Shown here piece after piece: positions 31,131 through 38,641 of a stretch of DNA of 64,000 nt (position 1 is the stretch's first letter; every line of letters begins with the position of its first letter). The notes beneath the pieces are model-generated. The model was not told the origin of the DNA and made no database searches. It worked only from the letters and a program-made list of their open reading frames with translations. A program made the translations under genes and the position numbers. Source of the stretch: a virus; IMG/VR virus record IMGVR_UViG_3300019927_000044, positions 1-64,000 of that record. One strand, given 5' to 3'.

Positions 31131-31168
31131 AGCGGTTTGAAATGAACGCAACCAATGCCACTCACTTC
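31131..31168. repeat. 38-bp dispersed element, copy 1
   Basis: AGCGGTTTGAA...ACCAATGCCACTCACTT. A second copy at 42063-42101 has one indel and a handful of substitutions, and there the flanks pair into an 11-bp stem. It sits in the spacer between the helicase stop and the 31060 promoter. Confidence 0.5.
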
Positions 31169-31200
31169 GAAAAGAAACAGTCTGTACGCCAACTGAGCGG

Positions 31201-33009
31201 TTATTTGTAGCCGTCTGGCAATTCGTCAGCGACCGTCACGTCGACAGCTTCAAGCACGTAATCTTCAATCAGATGTTGCTTATCTTTCAGTAATTCAACG
31301 CATGATTCATCTAATAAATAGGTAAAGCACCAGTCACTTTCGCTTCTCATACCTCTCCCTATTGCTTGTTGCATATCTATTGCCGCTGAACCAAAGTACC
31401 AATCCCACTCATTGAGTTCGTTAACCCTATAATTCGTCCGCTTCGCTTCGGGACCAGCGTACGGGTGTGCAGCCTTCGCAATGACCTGCCAGCGAGTTTG
31501 CCAGTCGTCAAGACTGATACCTTCCGCCATGCCGACTGAAAGGAACACTTGCCCGCCCTCGTTCTTGCCCAGCCCGCCGTCGTCCACGTCAGCGTTTAGC
31601 CAGTCTTCAAGTGACTGCTCGCGGTTATCCTCGTCCTGACACCGCGTCCGCCGTCGAACGTTGGCAGGTAGCAGTTCGTACAGCTTTTCCATGATGGCAT
31701 AGCTGTGACAGTGAACGAAGCCGCGATGTGGGTTCCCCTCATTGTGATAGTCAGCAATGTCAGCAATCTTATCTGCCATCTTCGGTAGCGTCGTGTCACG
31801 TTCTGCCATTGTCATTTTACCGACAGTACAGTCCGTGTAAATCGGGCGGCGATGGGGGTCAAACGTTGACTCAACCTCGACGTTAGCTACGTCACCGCTC
31901 GGGAGGCCCAATTCCTTCATGAAGTCGTGCTTCGGAATTGTGGCGCTGGATAGGACCGCCTTATGACCTTGCGACCACAGGAAACTGTCAAGAAATCGGC
32001 CAATGTGAATCGGTTCAAATTCTACTTTGAAACCATCATCTTCATCTTCGGTATTGACCGTCCAGTGGTTATTTTCGACATCTTCAATCAGGTTACTGAC
32101 CTTACGGGAGAACTGCTGTAGGTCTTCCTGATTGTCAGACTGCTGTTCAGTTAGTTCGACTATCATTTCATACTCGTCCAGTTTTTCAGCAACGAGTGGT
32201 TGCACATCATTAGATAGCCAGTCGACCATTTCAGTAGCGTCATCAGTGCTGGGCGGTATCGAAATGTCGTCGTACACAACAGGGACAGTGTTGTCGCTCA
32301 CAACAACGCCAATGAACTGTAGTGCAAAGTCTTCGATAGACTGACACTCATCAATTAGCACCAGTTCACGTGGGTCGAGTCGGCCATCAACAGTTTCAGG
32401 TATCATGGAGTTAGCCATGAGGTAGGCGATGTTTGTCGTCAGTTCGGCAGTGTGCTTGGCCGACTCTTTCCGACCGTAGTAATCACAGCCGCCAGACGTG
32501 TGTGGCTGTTTCTTGTACTGACAGTCAAAGTCGTCAACGCGCTGGCAAATGGCATTGTCAACGCTTGCACCTCTATCCATACGGTGCTTGCACTGGTAAT
32601 TGCTCATTCCCTTGATGGTCAACACATCATCACCGATGAATTCATCGGCGTTTATCTGGTCAATGAGAGAGTTAAGCGGCGTGGTGATGAATGAGTCACG
32701 ATTAAACACGTTGTCAATCGTTGCCACGACCGCATATATGATTAGGGACTTTCCAGCACCAGTGGGGGCTGAAAGCGTGACTGCGCTGTTGTCGTTGACA
32801 TATAGCTCTTTGATAATCTCGACCACAGCCTCGCGCTGGTGCGGTCGATATTCGGGTGCAGGCCAGATTTCGTCAACAGCGGCACCAATGCACGCGTCAA
32901 ACCCGACGCCATCAGCTTGAGCCGCGTACTGTTCGATAATCGTCTCTTTGAACTCGTCTGACTGAAGCGGTGGAGTAACGTCACCGCCTATCTGGAATGG
33001 ACTTCGCAT
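31201..33009 (-). CDS. XPD/DinG-like Fe-S helicase, 602 aa
   Basis: SF2 helicase motifs in order: Walker A APTGAGKS (81-88), motif II IDECQS (about 219-224), motif III-like VLSSATIP, motif VI QAIGRGMRS. Four Cys at about 140, 155, 163 and 175 sit between motifs Ia and II, where XPD, FancJ and DinG carry a 4Fe-4S cluster. It would unwind DNA 5'-3' during replication or recombination. The start is close after a TATA box and its inverted repeat. Confidence 0.85.
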   Translation of the reverse strand: MRSPFQIGGDVTPPLQSDEFKETIIEQYAAQADGVGFDACIGAAVDEIWPAPEYRPHQREAVVEIIKELYVNDNSAVTLSAPTGAGKSLIIYAVVATIDNVFNRDSFITTPLNSLIDQINADEFIGDDVLTIKGMSNYQCKHRMDRGASVDNAICQRVDDFDCQYKKQPHTSGGCDYYGRKESAKHTAELTTNIAYLMANSMIPETVDGRLDPRELVLIDECQSIEDFALQFIGVVVSDNTVPVVYDDISIPPSTDDATEMVDWLSNDVQPLVAEKLDEYEMIVELTEQQSDNQEDLQQFSRKVSNLIEDVENNHWTVNTEDEDDGFKVEFEPIHIGRFLDSFLWSQGHKAVLSSATIPKHDFMKELGLPSGDVANVEVESTFDPHRRPIYTDCTVGKMTMAERDTTLPKMADKIADIADYHNEGNPHRGFVHCHSYAIMEKLYELLPANVRRRTRCQDEDNREQSLEDWLNADVDDGGLGKNEGGQVFLSVGMAEGISLDDWQTRWQVIAKAAHPYAGPEAKRTNYRVNELNEWDWYFGSAAIDMQQAIGRGMRSESDWCFTYLLDESCVELLKDKQHLIEDYVLEAVDVTVADELPDGYK

Positions 33010-33040
33010 ACCCGTACATCACACGGGTACTATAAAAAAG
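33009..33040 (-). promoter_or_regulatory. TATA promoter with inverted repeat TACCCGT/ACGGGTA
   Basis: A perfect 7-bp repeat (33009-33015, 33023-33029; 7-nt loop) includes one base of the start codon; the TATA box follows at 33031-33040. Same geometry as 21077. Confidence 0.5.
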
Positions 33041-33067
33041 TATCGTATTAAAAATACTCAACCGATG

Positions 33068-33090
33068 CGATGGTGAATAAATCACCATCG
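33068..33090 (-). terminator. Hairpin after the 202-aa gene
   Basis: Perfect 9-bp stem CGATGGTGA/TCACCATCG with a 5-nt loop in the spacer downstream of the 33103 gene. It may terminate or protect its transcript. Confidence 0.5.
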
Positions 33091-33102
33091 AAAAGTATCT
33101 AT

Positions 33103-33711
33103 CTACTCTTCTGGGTAGAACGTGATTCCGACACCGTTGATGTTCGCATCATAGTCAGCATACCAGCCATCAGGAATGTGACTAATTTCTGCCTCGTTTT
33201 CGTAGACATATAGACAGTAGCACCCGCTATTGTCTTCCGTCTGAATGACTTTGCCAGAGAAGTTGTTATTTTTGTCAATTTCTTCTCCAACGCTTTCCCA
33301 GTCAGGTTCATCATCGACGGGGCTAAATTCTACCCCATCAATGGTAATGTTCTCGTCATTTTCAGCAGCGTCGATGATGTGCTGACCCACTTCAAGCAGT
33401 TCATCACGTGGCATTTTGACAACCTCGCCAGTCTCGTCAGCAAGCTGCACTTTCACGTTCTGCATGTCCCAGTAAATTTCCTCTTTTTCACCATCTCGAA
33501 GTCGTTCCCATGAATGTATGGTGTGTGGCGTTGTGTCGTATTTGACACCATCGTAGCGATTATCATCGATGAAGTCGTACCCGACTGAGTGCCGACGACC
33601 GTCATCAGTTGTCACATCAATGCGGCGCTCACCCGCGATAATTTCGTTCAGTTCATCTTCGGTAATCTCAACAATCTTCGTGTCGCCATCGCCGTTTGTG
33701 ATTTCGACCAT
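33103..33711 (-). CDS. Hypothetical protein, 202 aa
   Basis: Acidic, beta-rich, unrecognised (KVQLADETGEVVKMPRDELLEVGQ, then GCYCLYVYENEAEI). First gene of the leftward arm. Its promoter (TTTATTACT) is part of a divergent region of only 81 bp shared with the rightward gene at 33793. Confidence 0.65.
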   Translation of the reverse strand: MVEITNGDGDTKIVEITEDELNEIIAGERRIDVTTDDGRRHSVGYDFIDDNRYDGVKYDTTPHTIHSWERLRDGEKEEIYWDMQNVKVQLADETGEVVKMPRDELLEVGQHIIDAAENDENITIDGVEFSPVDDEPDWESVGEEIDKNNNFSGKVIQTEDNSGCYCLYVYENEAEISHIPDGWYADYDANINGVGITFYPEE

Positions 33712-33792
33712 TGCGTTTCAACTGTCTGGTCGGATAGTAATAAAGGCTCCGATTTACCACAGATTTATATACTCCCAACCACACGTACACAT
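33712..33792. promoter_or_regulatory. Divergent promoter region
   Basis: Two TATA boxes back to back: minus-strand TTTATTACT (about 33736-33745) for the 202-aa gene and plus-strand GATTTATATAC (33762-33772) for the gene at 33793. Both have leaderless spacing. This is the point where the long leftward arm and the rightward accessory block separate. Confidence 0.65.
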
Positions 33793-34104
33793 ATGGGCAA
33801 CAGACTTCCCAAACCAACGGCAGTCGAACTGCTGAAAGAACGACAGGCAAATGTCGACGGTGCATTCGGCGTCAGTCAGGCTAACTTGCCAGACAAGGCT
33901 GACGACATTGGTGACGTTGACGAGGCCGCAAACCCGTCTGCGACCGATTTAGACCACGTTGACGCCGCTGCTGGAAGTATGCAGCACAGTGAAAACGACG
34001 GTATGCATACGTTCTATGATGGCCCGAACGTCGTGCTGGCGGGCAGTCGCTACGTGTGCGTGGATGATGGTAGCCTGATAGACGATATCACGAACTGGGC
34101 ATAG
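33793..34104 (+). CDS. Hypothetical protein, 103 aa
   Basis: Basic N-terminus (MGNRLPKPTAVELLKER), then Asp/Ala-rich, ending with a folded portion FYDGPNVVLAGSRYVCVDD. First gene of the rightward accessory block, leaderless. Not recognised. Confidence 0.65.
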   Translation: MGNRLPKPTAVELLKERQANVDGAFGVSQANLPDKADDIGDVDEAANPSATDLDHVDAAAGSMQHSENDGMHTFYDGPNVVLAGSRYVCVDDGSLIDDITNWA

Positions 34105-34142
34105 ACCAAAACACTTATTACATAGTGCAGTAATTGTCGTGT

Positions 34143-34409
34143 ATGGTGAATCGAACACCACTCCCCCAGCGGTCGAACAGTACGCTTGAACTTGTCACAG
34201 ACTTCGATAACGAAAATGTTGCACATCTTACCTCGACGGACGGCAGCCTTTTCCTACAGTTTAACCAATTGAAACGTATGGATGTGGGTGATTTTGAGGC
34301 ATTGTACTTAAGACATAAGGGTGAAATTGTCACATCTATCTATGTCGAGTCACATGTTGCGACACGCATGGAAATCGAACTGGTTCGTGACGGCGTTATT
34401 GAACCGTAA
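34143..34409 (+). CDS. Hypothetical protein, 88 aa
   Basis: Start at 34143 (MVNRTPLP) set by the ACTTATTAC box at about -30. Mixed alpha/beta sequence (DGSLFLQFNQLKRMDVGDFE). Function is unknown. Confidence 0.55.
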   Translation: MVNRTPLPQRSNSTLELVTDFDNENVAHLTSTDGSLFLQFNQLKRMDVGDFEALYLRHKGEIVTSIYVESHVATRMEIELVRDGVIEP

Positions 34410-34444
34410 CACTTAATACAAATACCTCACAATAGACAACTGCA

Positions 34445-34576
34445 ATGGTACGAGTTACTGACGGCGATTACAGCTTCGAGGCAGAGGTTACAGAACAGTA
34501 CGACCACAGCGGCGATACATTCGCGCATGTCGAAGAGCGTGACGGTCAGCGGTCTGGTTGGGTCGAACTGAACTGA
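34445..34576 (+). CDS. Hypothetical protein, 43 aa
   Basis: Short acidic beta-rich ORF (MVRVTDGDYSFEAEVTEQY), preceded by ACTTAATAC at about -29 as TATA box. The promoter and codon use support it. No family recognised. Confidence 0.5.
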   Translation: MVRVTDGDYSFEAEVTEQYDHSGDTFAHVEERDGQRSGWVELN

Positions 34577-34614
34577 TACCGTAATACTTTTGTAGTGTCG
34601 GACTAACGGGTGCG

Positions 34615-34680
34615 ATGCCAAAGACGGCGACGTGTACCGCGTCTGGTTCCAGCGATAGAGTAGTCGGTACCTTTTTGTAA
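34615..34680 (+). CDS. Possible 21-aa ORF
   Basis: ATG 34615 follows a TAATACTTT box by about 27 nt and reads MPKTATCTASGSSDR... to TAA 34680. Its end overlaps the presumed promoter of the next gene, so it may be a leader peptide or not a gene at all. Confidence 0.3.
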   Translation: MPKTATCTASGSSDRVVGTFL

Positions 34681-34704
34681 GTGGGTGTTGAAGACCGTTA
34701 TGTA

Positions 34705-35097
34705 ATGGCAGTGAACCCAATCGACAGTGTTGAACTGTCCACGGACGGTCGACGCTACGGAGAGTACGGACGTACAGATGGCGGTTCGCTCGTGTTTGTC
34801 TGGTATCACGATGGGCTGTACAGCTACAATGAACCTGCATGGGCAATGGGTGGCATGGAAGAAGCTCGAATAGACGACCGTGTTGAGACTATTCTTGTCT
34901 CACACTTCGGTACTGTCTACGCCATCGACCGTGAAGCATTTGGTCGTGCCTATGGTGTACTTGACGGTATTGACCAGCTTATCGCAACCGCGTCGGACGA
35001 TTTCGTCAGCCGTATTGGTCGTGCTAAAGACATTTTCAATAAGCATCTCGACATGGCACACATTGATGACGGGTACCACAAGCGGGCTAACCACTGA
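34705..35097 (+). CDS. Hypothetical protein, 130 aa
   Basis: Start at 34705 (MAVNPIDSV). Tyr/Trp-rich beta segment (GGSLVFVWYHDGLYSYNEP) then helical C-terminus (RIGRAKDIFNKHLDMAH). Stop codon lies inside the first of two tandem hairpins. Not recognised. Confidence 0.6.
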   Translation: MAVNPIDSVELSTDGRRYGEYGRTDGGSLVFVWYHDGLYSYNEPAWAMGGMEEARIDDRVETILVSHFGTVYAIDREAFGRAYGVLDGIDQLIATASDDFVSRIGRAKDIFNKHLDMAHIDDGYHKRANH

Positions 35098-35147
35098 TGA
35101 AGGGAGCGCCTTCATCTGATTTTCAGTCCGCCTGTGGAGGACTGAAA
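35096..35147 (+). repeat. Two tandem hairpins between genes
   Basis: GATGAAGG/CCTTCATC (35096-35116, perfect 8 bp) and TTTCAGTCC/GGACTGAAA (35121-35147, perfect 9 bp). The first contains the stop codon of the upstream gene, the second ends 5 nt before the next ATG, so both would be in a joint mRNA. Confidence 0.6.
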
Positions 35148-35152
35148 CATTA

Positions 35153-35248
35153 ATGAGTGATTTCCTCATTCTTGCGACGGCTGTGACACTGTGCTGTGGC
35201 TGGCCTGTCGCGTGCTACATCATCTGGCGTGTCGTTGGGCTGGCATAG
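35153..35248 (+). CDS. Single-span membrane peptide, 31 aa
   Basis: MSDFLILATAVTLCCGWPVA then CYIIWRVVGLA: one long hydrophobic helix with two adjacent Cys. Located directly after the double hairpin. Function is unknown. Confidence 0.45.
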   Translation: MSDFLILATAVTLCCGWPVACYIIWRVVGLA

Positions 35249-35274
35249 GTCCGACAGTATTAAGTACTTATAGC

Positions 35275-35312
35275 TATTATACTATATTGGGGGCGGTGTG
35301 GGAGGCCTACTA
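35275..35312 (+). promoter_or_regulatory. Second copy of the TATA/GC-rich promoter element, no clear gene
   Basis: TATACTATATTGGGGGCGG, then GGCCTACTA, parallels 781-815. From the expected start (about 35312) only a very short frame follows. It may drive a small RNA across TGTGCTGTTACTA and the 35336 repeat. Confidence 0.4.
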
Positions 35313-35335
35313 ACTTTGCTGTGCTGTTACTAAGA

Positions 35336-35353
35336 GCCAGAAATTAGATTAGG
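35336..35353 (+). repeat. GCCAGAAATTAGATTAGG repeat, copy 1
   Basis: First of five intergenic copies (35336, 36370, 36426, 39252, 40821). Copies 1 and 3 continue alike for about 100 bp, through CATGTGCGT and CTGCAC to a TATA box, so the 18-mer heads a larger promoter module. Confidence 0.7.
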
Positions 35354-35477
35354 GACTTTGCTGACTTTTCATGTGCGTATATGTATCTGCACGTATATTA
35401 TTGGCAGTTATCTATAACTGCTGTGCATACCTCGCTCGAATCGATGGATTTATATGTGGATGGTGCTATTGTCATGT

Positions 35478-35729
35478 ATGGCTCGCATTTTCCGCGAATG
35501 TCCATGCTGTCGGCAGTACCGCGACGACGTGCAGCGCGATTATACTGGCGAGCGAGAGGCGTGTGGAAAGTGTAAGAAACATGAAACTGGACCAATTCGT
35601 GACAGGCGGCATTATCGTAGCAGCTACCGCACTGCACCGCAGATGGGTGGACGTGACTGTCTACGAAAGTTCCGTGACAGTCTTCGACGTAATGGAGAAG
35701 ACTTAAGTGATATGCTCGATAAGCACTAA
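35478..35729 (+). CDS. Basic zinc-ribbon protein, 83 aa
   Basis: Start at 35478 (MARIFRECPCC), about 27 nt after TATA GGATTTATATG. The knuckles CPCC (8-11) and CGKC (about 29-32) form a zinc ribbon; the rest is Arg/Lys-rich (RDRRHYRSSYR, LRKFRDSLRR) and could bind nucleic acid. Confidence 0.65.
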   Translation: MARIFRECPCCRQYRDDVQRDYTGEREACGKCKKHETGPIRDRRHYRSSYRTAPQMGGRDCLRKFRDSLRRNGEDLSDMLDKH

Positions 35730-35734
35730 TCGCA

Positions 35735-35821
35735 ATGGAATACCTCTGTGAAGCCTTCGATTGCATCGTTACCGAATCGCCATGTCCGTACTGCGGCTCT
35801 ACGGGACACGATGAACTATGA
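35735..35821 (+). CDS. Mini zinc-ribbon protein, 28 aa
   Basis: Contains CEAFDC, CPYC and a final His, adequate for one zinc. The start is preceded by CTAATCGCA as at 22905, 36630 and 38389. Its stop overlaps the next start (ATGA). Confidence 0.5.
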   Translation: MEYLCEAFDCIVTESPCPYCGSTGHDEL

Positions 35822-36021
35822 GTGACGCTGTTGCCAGTGGCTACGTCAGCGTTAAGCGGCTTTCTGACGGCGCTGAATGGGATGAGAAAGTCGTCGTCTT
35901 CCCGTCGCAAGTCTGCGACACAGACGGCACTCACGTGCCTATTGAAGACGCTGCACGGCGGCAGGCGCGTCGACAAGCGGGTATGGGGCAGTTCAAGGTC
36001 GTCGGCGTCGACGTGAGCTAA
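35818..36021 (+). CDS. Hypothetical protein, 67 aa
   Basis: Unrecognised. Basic centre (EDAARRQARRQAGMGQFKV). Coupled to the mini zinc-ribbon gene and followed after 10 nt by a T-tract terminator. Confidence 0.6.
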   Translation: MSDAVASGYVSVKRLSDGAEWDEKVVVFPSQVCDTDGTHVPIEDAARRQARRQAGMGQFKVVGVDVS

Positions 36022-36031
36022 GACAGTCGAG

Positions 36032-36041
36032 TTTTTTTTTT
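36032..36041 (+). terminator. T-tract terminator
   Basis: Ten T residues start 10 nt after the stop at 36021. The same arrangement (stop, about 10 nt, T-tract, promoter module) is repeated after 37918, 38303, 38562 and 38842. Confidence 0.6.
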
Positions 36042-36126
36042 GACGGTTAGATATAACCAGTAGTAATTTCGTGAACTGCTGCCTCTTTTTCGAAACCTAT
36101 AAGTAGGGATACGACAATGACTACAT

Positions 36127-36357
36127 ATGGCAGCACTCTGCCCGAAGCTCGAAGATATCGAAGCGGTGATAGATGAACACACTGGTGGCAATGTTGTAAC
36201 AGCTCAGCGACACAACGCTGGCCATGTCTATGTCAGTTACATACACAACGCTGGCAGTCTTCAAACTCGGTATGACAACATTCGAGAACTGGCCGATTAC
36301 TTTTCTGATATTGGCTATGAGACAGAAGTAAACGGTCTTTCGTTATACGTCTGGTAG
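36127..36357 (+). CDS. Hypothetical protein, 76 aa
   Basis: Leaderless start 27 nt after CCTATAAGTA. Small alpha/beta protein (HVYVSYIHNAGSLQTRYDNIRELADYF, residues shown in part). Function is unknown. Confidence 0.6.
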   Translation: MAALCPKLEDIEAVIDEHTGGNVVTAQRHNAGHVYVSYIHNAGSLQTRYDNIRELADYFSDIGYETEVNGLSLYVW

Positions 36358-36369
36358 ACTCCGTTGCGG

Positions 36370-36443
36370 GCCAGAAATCAGATTAGGAGGCTTTTCACAG
36401 AAAAGTTATACTTTTTCTGAAAATCGCCAGAAATTAGATTAGG
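36370..36443 (+). repeat. GCCAGAAATYAGATTAGG repeats, copies 2 and 3
   Basis: Copy 2 is at 36370-36387 and copy 3 at 36426-36443, 56 bp apart. Copy 2 is followed by TTTTCACAGAAAAG, which is self-complementary (CTTTT...AAAAG) and precedes a T-run. Copy 3 begins the long promoter module of the 36630 gene. Confidence 0.7.
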
Positions 36444-36507
36444 AGGGTTGTGGGCTTCATGTGCGTGTACGTTCTGCACATGATAACTGCTGGTAATATT
36501 ATTGTCG

Positions 36508-36540
36508 TGCATATAACTGTCACGCATATCGAAAGGTTTA
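36508..36540 (+). promoter_or_regulatory. Promoter module in inverted orientation
   Basis: GTCACGCATATCG (36519-36531) is the reverse complement of CGATATGCGTGAC, the core found upright at 36899, 37940, 38329 and 38868. It abuts the BRE/TATA-like GAAAGGTTTAGAG. Confidence 0.55.
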
Positions 36541-36588
36541 GAGCGAATAGCTCATGCACCATTCGCTCTATCGCGTGAGGTCGATAGA
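36539..36588 (+). repeat. Two overlapping hairpins upstream of the 36630 promoter
   Basis: TAGAGCGAAT/ATTCGCTCTA (36539-36570, perfect 10 bp) and TCTATCG/CGATAGA (36567-36588). They lie between one TATA-like box (36533-36540) and a second one (GGGTTTATA, about 36594), so a short hairpin RNA may be made upstream of the gene. Confidence 0.55.
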
Positions 36589-36629
36589 CCGAAGGGTTTA
36601 TACCATTGCACCTCATGTCTCTAATCGCA

Positions 36630-36872
36630 ATGCAACACACCACCGTCGTGCCAGAAAACGCCGAAAGTCGAAAAGCCCAGAAACTATCAACGTGCCCGTA
36701 CTGTTGCGCAAATGCAAACCGTTTAGATAGTACGTGGTATTTCAAGTGTGAAGGTGAAACGCGGCATACGTACCACGCGGATGATTATGATGGCATTCGA
36801 CAGACTGATAATACCATTTACGGTAATGTTGAAGATAACATTTCCGTAACCCCGAATTACGGTAAGCTGTAG
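36630..36872 (+). CDS. Zinc-finger protein, 80 aa
   Basis: Start at 36630 (MQHTTVVPEN) preceded by TATA GGGTTTATA and CTAATCGCA. CPYC near residue 22, a further Cys (FKCEGETRH) and His residues form a zinc site. Function is unknown. Confidence 0.6.
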   Translation: MQHTTVVPENAESRKAQKLSTCPYCCANANRLDSTWYFKCEGETRHTYHADDYDGIRQTDNTIYGNVEDNISVTPNYGKL

Positions 36873-36892
36873 GCGGGCAGACTTTTTTATTT

Positions 36893-36933
36893 GGCTGGCG
36901 ATATGCGTGGCAGTAATGTCGAAAGGTTTAATA
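36893..36933 (+). promoter_or_regulatory. Promoter module (copy with GAAAGGTTTAATA)
   Basis: GATATGCGTGGCAGTAATGTCG followed by GAAAGGTTTAATA (shown in two parts of the module). A T-rich run (36882-36889) stands just before it. Expected transcript start is near 36957, leaving a leader of about 130 nt with four hairpins before ATG 37086. Confidence 0.6.
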
Positions 36934-36938
36934 TACCC

Positions 36939-37064
36939 TACCTCATTTGTTGAGGTACGCGACGGTAAGCGTGGTTTCCCTACGCCTTACCCGATTTGTA
37001 AGCCCTGTATCGGAATTGAAAGATTCCGTACGTGGGGACGACTGATTTTCAATCAGTAGCCCCC
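36939..37064 (+). repeat. Four tandem hairpins in the leader of the 37086 gene
   Basis: Stems TACCTCA/TGAGGTA (36939-36957), GGTAAGCGT/ACGC-CTTACC (36964-36991), CGGAAT/ATTCCG (37011-37028) and ACTGATT/AATCAGT (37041-37057, enclosed by GGGG/CCCC at 37034-37064). The third and fourth hairpins have near-identical counterparts in the cluster at 41913-42011. Confidence 0.65.
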
Positions 37065-37085
37065 AAACCAAAGGACAACACTACA

Positions 37086-37754
37086 ATGTCAGACATTCAA
37101 TCCGTACGTGAATGGATAGTTGACCACAACGAAGATTATGCTCAAGTGCGTAGCCGTTTGGATGCATGTCGGAATGTCATCCTTCATGGTCGTTTGGACG
37201 CCGCCAGTGAAATGCTGAGGGCGTCTTACATCAATGCGGTCCTTTCCATCAGAACCGCGAAAGACCGTCATGAAAACGCATTTGCGGCGTACTATGCCAG
37301 TGATAAAGTGTCACTGAAAGATGCAGCCCTACAAACGGTGTATGGTGGGCACAAAAAGAACTGGCTTAACCGTACCCATAATAAGGTAGACTGGGAAATG
37401 CTGGCTATTGCAGTCCGCCAGCATATTAAAAATGGTCGCATCAAGAAGCTACTTGAAACCGTCGTGGATAATATTGTCGGTGTGTCATATCGCAAAGGTT
37501 CATTTATGCTGGCAATGGTCGGCATGCATGAATACATGTGTATCGATAGCAATGTCGGAAACTTTGCAGATATTGACACCGATGGGGACTATTACAGCGC
37601 GACGGCATACCTATCTGATTGTAAGGCCATATATGACGAAATAAATGCTCAGTGGCTTCCGCCGTTTATTGTCCAGTGGGCAATATATGACGTGGAGCGC
37701 GGCGAACATGCCCGTCATATGCCGTTTTATAATCAGGTGTTAGGTGGCAAATGA
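37086..37754 (+). CDS. Hypothetical protein, 222 aa (weak glycosylase-like pattern)
   Basis: Start at 37086 (MSDIQSVRE) after the hairpin-rich leader. All-helical. Residues about 130-170 (VVDNIVGVSYRKGSFMLAMV, then YMCIDSNVGNF) recall the HhH-GPD pattern of DNA glycosylases, with Lys in the helix and Asp in CIDSNV, but the match is by eye and weak. The next gene overlaps by ATGA. Confidence 0.6.
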   Translation: MSDIQSVREWIVDHNEDYAQVRSRLDACRNVILHGRLDAASEMLRASYINAVLSIRTAKDRHENAFAAYYASDKVSLKDAALQTVYGGHKKNWLNRTHNKVDWEMLAIAVRQHIKNGRIKKLLETVVDNIVGVSYRKGSFMLAMVGMHEYMCIDSNVGNFADIDTDGDYYSATAYLSDCKAIYDEINAQWLPPFIVQWAIYDVERGEHARHMPFYNQVLGGK

Positions 37755-37918
37755 AGCCAGTATCGGCACTTAAAAAAGACGGTAATATTGTTGCACTATT
37801 TGAAGAGCGAAAAGACGCCTATCAGCTACGTGAGGAGAAACAAGAATTTGAAGAGTGCCACTTTACAGTAGAAAAACATATCCTCTATCGGGATATCGAA
37901 GATAGAGAACAGCTGTAG
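37751..37918 (+). CDS. Hypothetical protein, 55 aa
   Basis: Highly charged short protein (LFEERKDAYQLREEKQEFEE). Overlaps the previous gene by 4 nt (ATGA). Stop is followed by a T-tract and a promoter module. Confidence 0.6.
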   Translation: MKPVSALKKDGNIVALFEERKDAYQLREEKQEFEECHFTVEKHILYRDIEDREQL

Positions 37919-37921
37919 GGT

Positions 37922-37976
37922 GGTTTTTTTTTGGTCGGTGGATATGCGTGACAGTAATATCGCTGGATTTATATAC
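37922..37976 (+). promoter_or_regulatory. T-tract plus promoter module
   Basis: A T-rich run at 37923-37932 ends the upstream transcript; then GGTCGGTGG, the core GCGTGACAGTAATATCG (37946-37962) and TATA GGATTTATATAC. The ATG at 38001 is about 30 nt from the TATA box. Confidence 0.7.
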
Positions 37977-38000
37977 ATGGCAGTGTATGAACTAAGTGTA

Positions 38001-38303
38001 ATGTCCGAACTTGATGTTGCTGTCGGCGCGGCAGTTGAATCGGCTCAAAAAGCATACGACAGCGGTGACAAAAACCCCTTCGACCACGGTTTTGCCCATC
38101 TTGAGGTAGATGGTCGCACAAGCCTCGCAAAGGCGCTACAAGAACACCCAGCGGTAAACGCGTCCGATTCATCATACGTTACTGTTGATGGACTCTCACG
38201 GTATCTCACGCCCCAGCAGGCGGGCTATAGAGCGTTCATCGAGACGTTAGAAGACTACGGCGTTGATGTGGGTCATGTTTCGCGGCATGGCCGTCTTGAC
38301 TGA
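38001..38303 (+). CDS. Hypothetical protein, 100 aa
   Basis: Start at 38001 (MSELDVAVGAAVE) set by the TATA box. Helical and moderately acidic (AVESAQKAYDSGDKNPFDHG). Function is unknown. Confidence 0.6.
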   Translation: MSELDVAVGAAVESAQKAYDSGDKNPFDHGFAHLEVDGRTSLAKALQEHPAVNASDSSYVTVDGLSRYLTPQQAGYRAFIETLEDYGVDVGHVSRHGRLD

Positions 38304-38312
38304 CAATTGAGG

Positions 38313-38361
38313 TTTTTTTTGGTCGGTGGATATGCGTGATAGTAATATCGACAGACTTAAT
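38313..38361 (+). promoter_or_regulatory. T-tract plus promoter module
   Basis: Eight T (38313-38320), GGTCGGTGG, the core GCGTGATAGTAATATCG (38335-38351) and TATA GACTTAATAC. Drives the 57-aa gene at 38389. Confidence 0.7.
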
Positions 38362-38388
38362 ACATCTCATTCTAAAGTACTAATCGCA

Positions 38389-38562
38389 ATGTCCAATGCA
38401 CGAAAAGCTCAGATATGGTACGATGTTAGAACCGATGAAAGGGAACATACCGATATTGTTCAAGTGGATGATATAGAGAAAAGTGGTGATATTATAAAAA
38501 TCTGGCTTGAAGGTAGTGAAGAGCCAGATTACTATGTAAATGGTGTCCATTTCTTAGAGTAG
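38389..38562 (+). CDS. Hypothetical protein, 57 aa
   Basis: Start at 38389 (MSNARKAQIWYD), preceded by CTAATCGCA. Small beta-rich acidic protein (IIKIWLEGSEEPDYYVNGVH). Function is unknown. Confidence 0.55.
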   Translation: MSNARKAQIWYDVRTDEREHTDIVQVDDIEKSGDIIKIWLEGSEEPDYYVNGVHFLE

Positions 38563-38568
38563 GGCAGC

Positions 38569-38620
38569 TTTTTTTTAGTCGGTGGATATGAGTGACGGTA
38601 ATATCGACAGACTTAATACA
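38569..38620 (+). promoter_or_regulatory. T-tract plus promoter module
   Basis: T-run at 38569-38576, AGTCGGTGG, the core GAGTGACGGTAATATCG (38590-38606) and GACTTAATACA as TATA. Drives the gene at 38642. Confidence 0.7.
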
Positions 38621-38641
38621 CACCATTTCATTTACTGATGT

